A DNA stretch of 38,856 bases from Paracoccaceae bacterium (GTDB lineage: Bacteria > Pseudomonadota > Alphaproteobacteria > Rhodobacterales > Rhodobacteraceae). The position numbers were made by a program, and so were the translations under genes. Every line of letters begins with the position of its first letter. The stretch's first letter is position 1. Location: the NCBI GenBank assembly GCA_947371955.1, contig CANBRQ010000018.1:1-38856 (forward strand). The letters are read 5' to 3'. The notes under the pieces were generated by a model. That model worked only from the letters and a program-made list of their open reading frames with translations. It was not told the DNA's origin and ran no database searches. This document shows, in pieces, positions 33,824-38,856 of this stretch.

Positions 33824-35800
33824 ATGACCATGATGGACGAGGCAGCCAAACCCACAAAACCCGCGCCGAAGGGCAAGGGTGGCGCAAAGACACATGGCGG
33901 GAAGGGCACGGGCGGTCCCGCCAAGCCCCAGCGCGTGTTGCAGCCTTTGACCGGAAGGCCGCGTGGGGCGCGCGACCTTTGGGGCAGCGTGGACTTTCCG
34001 CTGAAAGCGCATCGCAGCCCGCATGGGCAGGTCACCGCCATTTCGATGATGAAGGACGAGGGCCCCTATGTCGTCGAATGGGTGGCGCATCATCTGGCCG
34101 TCGGCTTCACCGATCTGCTGGTCTATACCAATGACTGTTCGGACGGCACCGATGACATCCTGATCCGGCTGGAGGCGTTGGGTCTGGTTCATCACCGCCG
34201 CAACGACATTCCGCCCGGCATTCGCCCGCAACCCTCGGCCCTGAATTATGCGCAGGTGGAACCGGTGGCGGGGCTTTCGGACTGGGTCATGGTGTTTGAC
34301 GCCGACGAGTTCCTGTCGATCCGCCATGGCGACGGCACTGTCGACAGCCTGCTGGATGCCGCTGTGGCACAGGATGCCAATGGCATCGTGGTGACATGGC
34401 GCATCTTCGGATCGGGCGGCGTGGTCGACTGGTCGCGCGAACCGGTGACCGAGCAATACCGGATGGCCGCCCCCACCACATGGAACAAGGGCTGGGGTGT
34501 GAAGACCCTGTTCAAGTTCGATCCCGACTATTGGAAACTGGGCATCCACCGCCCCAAGATGAAGACCCGCCACATCCAGACCGATTTTCCCGACCGGGTG
34601 AAGTGGCTGACCGGTTCTGGCAAGGTCATGGAGGATTACTTCAAGTTCCGTGGCTGGCGCTCCATCACCCGCACGGTGGGCTATGACTGGGTGCAACTGA
34701 ACCATTACGCGGTGAAATCGGTCGAAAGCTACGCTCTGCGCAAGCTGCGCGGTAACGTCAACAACAAGGCCGACAAGTACAATTCCGAATACTGGTCCCT
34801 GCAAGACCGCAACGAGGTGCCAGATGACACCATGCTGCGCTACACGACCCGCCGAAATGAAATCATCGCTACCCTGCTGTCAGACCCCGAGGTGAGACGC
34901 CTGCACTTCGCTGCCCTCGCCCGGGCCGAGGCGCGGCTGGCCGAGTTGCGCCAGACCGAGACGTTCCACGACCTGGTGGAGGGATTGGCGAAGGCCTCGG
35001 CGGTGCCGATCAGTCAGATCGTCGCAAAGCCGCCGCAGCCGAGGGACAGGGAAAAGATCGCTGCCCTGATGACCGACGTGGAAAAGCGCCGCAACGCCAA
35101 GGCCAAGGCGGAGCGCGCCGGGGAACCCAAGACCCCGGTAGAACAGGTACCGATGGGCGGCTATGTGCCGGGCGCGCCGGATGTCGCGGCCGAGGTGGCG
35201 GTGGATTGGGTGGAAAACCACGGCCTGAAACTGCCGCTCGACCCCCGGATGTTCCCCTCTGCCGCGCTGGCACTGATCGCTGCGGGCAAGTTCGAACGCG
35301 GGCTGGCGCGGAAACTGCCCTCGGTGCTGCCCAAGGGTGCCACGGTGCTGGAAATAGGCTCGGCCGTGGGCTTTCTGGGCCTGCACCTGGCGCAGAAACG
35401 CCCCGACCTGCGGCTGACCCTGCAAGAAGACAATCCCGCGCTGCGCACCCTGATGTCTCGAATCATGGCCCAGAACAACCGCCACTTCGGCCCGTCCTTC
35501 CACCTCTCCGACGCGGTGCTGGACGATCCGGTGCGGGCCGTGGCAGGCTTGGTCCACAGCCTGAAACCGCAGGTCCTGCTGCTGGCCGATCCGCGCCTGT
35601 CCCCCGACGTGCTGGCCGACCTTCTGCCCCGCCTGTCCCCGCCCCCCGCCCAAATCGTGCTCTATGGCCGCCTTCTGGAGACATGGCATCCCCGGCTGTC
35701 GGAACTCGACGACCTTCTGACCGAGATGGACTACGAACCGACCGATCGTTTCGACCGCAACCTTGCGCGCGAATTCCGCCCGGCCCGGGACGAGGGCTGA
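33824..35800 (+). CDS. Glycosyltransferase family 2 (PF13704 type) fused to methyltransferase-like domain
   Basis: The 658-residue protein has a Lys/Ala-rich, low-complexity N-terminus (residues 1-50), a GT-A-like domain (about 65-340) with TAISMMKDEGPYVVEWVAHH, YTNDCSDGTDDI and the metal-binding DADEF (159-163), then a variable linker and a C-terminal Rossmann domain (about 500-640) with SAM-binding motif VLEIGSAVGFLG (508-519). The first domain matches the Glyco_tranf_2_4 family; the second resembles class I methyltransferases, although I cannot confirm an acceptor site. It may glycosylate and methylate one surface glycan. It is convergent with the GSCFA gene (4-nt gap). Confidence 0.88.
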   Translation: MTMMDEAAKPTKPAPKGKGGAKTHGGKGTGGPAKPQRVLQPLTGRPRGARDLWGSVDFPLKAHRSPHGQVTAISMMKDEGPYVVEWVAHHLAVGFTDLLVYTNDCSDGTDDILIRLEALGLVHHRRNDIPPGIRPQPSALNYAQVEPVAGLSDWVMVFDADEFLSIRHGDGTVDSLLDAAVAQDANGIVVTWRIFGSGGVVDWSREPVTEQYRMAAPTTWNKGWGVKTLFKFDPDYWKLGIHRPKMKTRHIQTDFPDRVKWLTGSGKVMEDYFKFRGWRSITRTVGYDWVQLNHYAVKSVESYALRKLRGNVNNKADKYNSEYWSLQDRNEVPDDTMLRYTTRRNEIIATLLSDPEVRRLHFAALARAEARLAELRQTETFHDLVEGLAKASAVPISQIVAKPPQPRDREKIAALMTDVEKRRNAKAKAERAGEPKTPVEQVPMGGYVPGAPDVAAEVAVDWVENHGLKLPLDPRMFPSAALALIAAGKFERGLARKLPSVLPKGATVLEIGSAVGFLGLHLAQKRPDLRLTLQEDNPALRTLMSRIMAQNNRHFGPSFHLSDAVLDDPVRAVAGLVHSLKPQVLLLADPRLSPDVLADLLPRLSPPPAQIVLYGRLLETWHPRLSELDDLLTEMDYEPTDRFDRNLAREFRPARDEG

Positions 35801-35804
35801 CGCT

Positions 35805-36770
35805 TCAGGCCTGCCCGGCGCCGCCTTCGCTTTCACGTTCTGGTTCGGTCATGTCATCCGAGAAGAAGGTGCTGGCCACGAAGGCGCGGGTGATCCTGTC
35901 GACCACTTCGCGGCGCACATGGCGGCCATCCGGCATCCAGGCCAGATCGCCAGCGGCCAGAACCGCCTCATAGGACGGGAAATAAATCACATTCGGGCGC
36001 GCCTCGGCCACCTCGGCCAAGACGGCGCGTAACGTGGACTTGGACCGCGTGTTGGCCGCCACAATATCGCTGTCCGAGAAGGTCCGCGCCAGTGGGACGG
36101 GCGACACCGTGACGAATATCTTGGCCTCTGGCTTCGCCGCCGTGATCAGATCAACCGTCCGCGTGATGGCAGCGAAGTTGTCGGCAAAATTGGAGCCATG
36201 ATACAAGATCTGCTCAACGCCCGCCTTGCCATAGCGCGGCCTTTGGTTCGCCACCTTGCCGGACGCGCGGTTGATGAAAACCTCGGTCATGCCGTAGGTG
36301 AAGACAAAATGTTCTGCCGCCGCAAAACCCGCGCGAAACGCCGTGTCCAATTTGGCAGTGACCTCGGCGAGGATTTCAGGTGTCTTGGAAAACACAAGTC
36401 GCCGATAAGGGCATTGCACCCGGCCGTCCAATTGCCAGTAATCATTCGGGCCCGGGTCCCAGAGGCCAAGAATGCGTTCAATTTCTTGCAGGATGGAAAA
36501 GGCGTTATAGGTGTTCATGTGGTTGCGTTCCGGCAACTCATCAACGCGCGACACTGCGGGATCAAAGATCACCGAAGACATATCCGGCCCGACATGACCT
36601 TCGCCCAACTCGGTATTGAGGGCCACCCGGATTTCTTCGGCAAAGCAACTGCCCATCAGGAAGAAGTGATCGTTGCGATGCACCATGGGATTTTTGACGA
36701 ATGTAACCAGCCGATCAGCCCAAAAGCGTTGCCAAGTGCTGTTCGGTTTGCGTGGCACCCGTACCGACAT
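35805..36770 (-). CDS. GSCFA-domain protein
   Basis: The 321-residue protein carries the defining FFLMGSCFAEEIR motif (GSCFA at residues 40-44), the likely nucleophile loop of an SGNH/GDSL-hydrolase-like fold. Further conserved parts are ERNHMNTYNAFSILQEIERI, FVFTYGMTEVFINR and KIFVTVSPVPLARTF. GSCFA proteins are often found with glycan genes and may be esterases, but the activity is not established. ATG 36770 follows AAAAGGG. The gene has lower GC than the flanking glycosyltransferases (about 50-57% in sampled lines), which may mean separate ancestry. Confidence 0.9.
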   Translation of the reverse strand: MSVRVPRKPNSTWQRFWADRLVTFVKNPMVHRNDHFFLMGSCFAEEIRVALNTELGEGHVGPDMSSVIFDPAVSRVDELPERNHMNTYNAFSILQEIERILGLWDPGPNDYWQLDGRVQCPYRRLVFSKTPEILAEVTAKLDTAFRAGFAAAEHFVFTYGMTEVFINRASGKVANQRPRYGKAGVEQILYHGSNFADNFAAITRTVDLITAAKPEAKIFVTVSPVPLARTFSDSDIVAANTRSKSTLRAVLAEVAEARPNVIYFPSYEAVLAAGDLAWMPDGRHVRREVVDRITRAFVASTFFSDDMTEPERESEGGAGQA

Positions 36771-36918
36771 AATGTCCCTTTTCCGCCGCATATTCCCGAC
36801 TATGCCGCCAACAAGAGCATAGACGCGCGTCCAGTTCCAGCCTGATATCTGGACAGCCGGGCGCAGATTTGCTTCTGTGTCAAAGCGAAAGCAATGATCC
36901 AACCAAGGCCATGGAAGA

Positions 36919-37917
36919 ATGACAGAACCCGGCCGCGCAGCCCTGCTTACGGCGGTCAAGAACGAGGGCCCCGACCTCTTGGAATGGGTGGCCTACCATC
37001 GGTCGATCGGATTTGATCCGATCGTGGTTTATTCCAACGACTGCGACGACGGGTCGGATGTGTTGCTGGATGCTCTGGCCCAAATAGGCTGGGTCGAACA
37101 TCACCGTCACCAGCCCCCCTCGGGCATCGCCCCGCAGGACGCGGTGGCGGCTCTGGCGTGGCGCAACCCCACGCTGCGGACCGCGACTTGGGCGATGTGG
37201 CTGGACGCTGACGAATTTCTCAACGTCAAAGCCCCCGGCGGGCATGTGCAAGACCTGATCGCTGCGGCGGGCGAGGCCGATGCCATCGCGATCAACTGGC
37301 GCAACTTTGGCGACAGTGGCCTGACCGACAGCCCGGATGGCCTCGTGCTGCCCCATTTCACCCAAGCCGCCCTGCTCGATCACCGGATGTCGCGCACCGT
37401 GAAGACGCTGTTCCGCGTCAGTGACAAGGTCGAGAGCCTGTTCATCCATCGGCCGATCTGGCGCCCCGGCCCTGTCACCGTGCTGGACGGCGCAGGTCGC
37501 AAGCTGCCCGACGATTTCATCTTCGCCCGCAAGGACAACGCCCGCCCCGAGGAACTGGTGCCCAAGGGGCGCACGTCGCATAAGCTGGCGCAGATCAACC
37601 ATTACGTCATCAAGGCGCTCGACCGCGTCGCGATCAAGCAGCGGCGCGGCAACGGGCTGGTCGCGGGCGGCGGGTCCAGCCGCTTCGGCCTCAGCTACCT
37701 GCGCCGCTTCAACCGAAATGATCAGGAAGACCGCAGCATCCAGCTCCGGATTGCGGCCACGCAGGCCCTGATCGACGAAGCCCTGTCGGTGCCGCAGGTG
37801 GCCGCAGCCTATCAGGCCTGCCAACGCGCCTTCCTGTCAGCGCTGGCCGAGGTGAGGCCGATTACGGAAAGCCTTGCCGCCGCCCGCGCCGATCTGGCCG
37901 GGTCAGAGGACGACTGA
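36919..37917 (+). CDS. Glycosyltransferase family 2 (PF13704 type)
   Basis: The 332-residue protein resembles the N-terminal domain of the 33.8-35.8 kb glycosyltransferase: LLTAVKNEGPDLLEWVAYHR, YSNDCDDGSDVLL and MWLDADEF (DADEF at 96-100), with a similar INHYVIKALDRVAIKQRRG region downstream. It has no methyltransferase part. No membrane segment or signal peptide is seen, so it is likely cytoplasmic, working on a lipid-linked or surface sugar. It is divergent from the GSCFA gene. Confidence 0.9.
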   Translation: MTEPGRAALLTAVKNEGPDLLEWVAYHRSIGFDPIVVYSNDCDDGSDVLLDALAQIGWVEHHRHQPPSGIAPQDAVAALAWRNPTLRTATWAMWLDADEFLNVKAPGGHVQDLIAAAGEADAIAINWRNFGDSGLTDSPDGLVLPHFTQAALLDHRMSRTVKTLFRVSDKVESLFIHRPIWRPGPVTVLDGAGRKLPDDFIFARKDNARPEELVPKGRTSHKLAQINHYVIKALDRVAIKQRRGNGLVAGGGSSRFGLSYLRRFNRNDQEDRSIQLRIAATQALIDEALSVPQVAAAYQACQRAFLSALAEVRPITESLAAARADLAGSEDD

Positions 37918-38010
37918 AGCCCGAACGAAAGCGTCTTGCACTTTTGCGCTATCCTTGGAAGAATTTCGCGCGGAAGATCAGGCATTTGCCGCCATCCTCT
38001 CGACACTGGA

Positions 38011-38045
38011 CAAAAGTTTCGCCAGTGTATCATTGGAAACTTTTG
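38011..38045. repeat. Inverted repeat before the right-edge glycosyltransferase
   Basis: Perfect 10-bp arms CAAAAGTTTC (38011-38020) and GAAACTTTTG (38036-38045) with a 15-nt spacer end 3 nt before the GAGG ribosome site. It may be an operator or a leader hairpin controlling access to the ribosome site. Confidence 0.5.
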
Positions 38046-38058
38046 GCTGAGGTAGAAG

Positions 38059-38856
38059 ATGAATACTCCTGTTCGCCGCCCGGTTGCCTCGCTGTGGATC
38101 GGCGAAAGGTTGCACTACCTAAACCAACTGTGCCTTCTGTCCCACGTTCAGCAGGGCCATCCGACAACGCTGTATTGCACCGATACCGTGTCGAACGTCC
38201 CTGACGGCGTCATCGTCAAACCCGCCTCTGGCATCATGACGATCGACCGCGAGATTGTCGCGCAAACCTCGGAAAGCTTCCTGTCCAACGTGTTCCGCTA
38301 CAAGATGATCGAAGCGACCGATGCCGTCTGGATCGACTGCGACGCGTTTTGCCATCGCCCTTTCCCCGACGAGATGCAGAATATCTATGCCGGTCACGGC
38401 TTCCGGGGTGCCTTGAATTGCGGCGTGGTCTACATCCCCAAGGATGGCGAACTGATCCACCAGCTGCTGGACTATTACTTCAACCTGCCCGCCGCCCCGC
38501 CGTGGTTCAACAAGCAGCAGCGCAAGAAGATCGAAAAGCAGGATGCCTCCCTGCCCCAAGCCGTCCGCATCTACAACGCCGAGCGCACGGCCTTCGGCCC
38601 GCAGGCCTTCACCTACTTCGCCCAGCAGACCGGCGACTACGAAAAGGCGCTGAGCCCCGATTACCTGTACCCCGTGCCCTTCCAGTTGAACGACGTCTTT
38701 TATGACCCCCATGGCAGGGTCGAGGGCCACTTCACCGACCACACCCTGTCGGTCCACCTTTACACCAACGGCACCAAGCCGTGGTGGCGCAAGAACCCGC
38801 CGTTGCCCAATTCCTATGCCGCCCGGATGTGCGAACCGGTGGGCGTCGATCCAAGC
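38059..38856 (+). CDS. Glycosyltransferase with DXD-like motif, truncated by the window edge
   Basis: The reading frame is open from ATG 38059 (GAGG 6 nt upstream) to the last base, at least 266 residues, and has no stop in the window. The start MNTPVRRPVASLWIGERLHY, the LLSHVQQGHPTTLYCTD segment and VWIDCDAFCHRPFPD with a DxD-like DCD are reminiscent of GT32-type and related sugar transferases. The rest is rich in aromatic residues (FTYFAQQTGDYEKAL, SVHLYTNGTKPWWRK). The family call is tentative, and the C-terminus is outside the window. Confidence 0.8.
   Translation, partial: MNTPVRRPVASLWIGERLHYLNQLCLLSHVQQGHPTTLYCTDTVSNVPDGVIVKPASGIMTIDREIVAQTSESFLSNVFRYKMIEATDAVWIDCDAFCHRPFPDEMQNIYAGHGFRGALNCGVVYIPKDGELIHQLLDYYFNLPAAPPWFNKQQRKKIEKQDASLPQAVRIYNAERTAFGPQAFTYFAQQTGDYEKALSPDYLYPVPFQLNDVFYDPHGRVEGHFTDHTLSVHLYTNGTKPWWRKNPPLPNSYAARMCEPVGVDPS

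Noticed and set aside
33575..34804. Upstream extension of the DUF1800 reading frame to 858 residues
   Set aside because: The extra part runs antisense through a clear glycosyltransferase gene, and GTG 33574 has a good ribosome site and the family-like N-terminus.

Overview
The window looks like chromosomal DNA of a GC-rich alphaproteobacterium of the order Rhodobacterales (Rhodobacter/Gemmobacter/Tabrizicola-like). The evidence is a SAM/SAH-type riboswitch in front of metK, a TakP-type TRAP transporter very close to the Rhodobacter sphaeroides 2-oxo-acid binding protein, the linked genes miaB, phoH, ybeY, corC, lnt, metK, trmB, aroA, cmk and rpsA, and dispersed hairpin repeats between genes. 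I recognise no phage, insertion sequence, CRISPR array, rRNA or tRNA gene. The taxonomic call rests on memory of family sequences, not on a search.

Layout. 0.3-2.9 kb: a large RTX calcium-binding repeat protein (-). 3.1-4.8 kb: rpsA (-) with its terminator. 4.9-14.9 kb: a mostly + strand housekeeping block: a DoxX-like protein with an operator-like promoter, ybeY-corC-lnt, riboswitch-controlled metK, queF, chaC-like (-), trmB, aroA, a small membrane protein, a VOC protein (-) and cmk. 15.0-17.0 kb: a GlfT2-like glycosyltransferase. 16.9-20.7 kb: phoH, an OmpA-family protein with a lipoprotein that shares a 32-residue module, and miaB (all -). 20.8-24.2 kb: an unrecognised protein, the cbpA-cbpM chaperone pair and a D-2-hydroxyacid dehydrogenase. 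24.3-28.0 kb: a TRAP transporter (takQ-takM on +, takP convergent on -) with two operator-like palindromes at the takP promoter. 28.1-30.8 kb: a three-gene operon (unknown, HPP-CBS membrane protein, GAF protein), a YeaQ/GlsB-like protein and a TetR-type regulator. 31.1-33.6 kb: a DUF1800-DUF1501 pair (-). 33.8-38.9 kb: a surface-sugar-like cluster: a glycosyltransferase fused to a methyltransferase-like domain, a GSCFA protein, a second glycosyltransferase of the same family and a third that runs off the right edge.

How it fits together. The central housekeeping genes cover ribosome and tRNA maturation (YbeY, PhoH, MiaB, TrmB, QueF, S1), SAM supply, lipoprotein acylation, aromatic amino acid synthesis and CMP phosphorylation. 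Reversing the block between rpsA and phoH would place cmk next to rpsA and ybeY next to phoH on one strand, the order I recall for related genomes, so one local inversion is the simplest reading. The right-hand third is accessory: uptake of an organic (probably 2-oxo) acid, exported proteins of unknown role and glycosyltransferases.

The most interesting signals are the inferred inversion, the paired OmpA/lipoprotein module, the mosaic RTX gene, the inverted copies of an intergenic hairpin repeat, the phased repeats with a TTAA-N7-TTAA site in the takM/takP gap, and the glycosyltransferase/GSCFA cluster. I did not find a clear new defence or mobile system.
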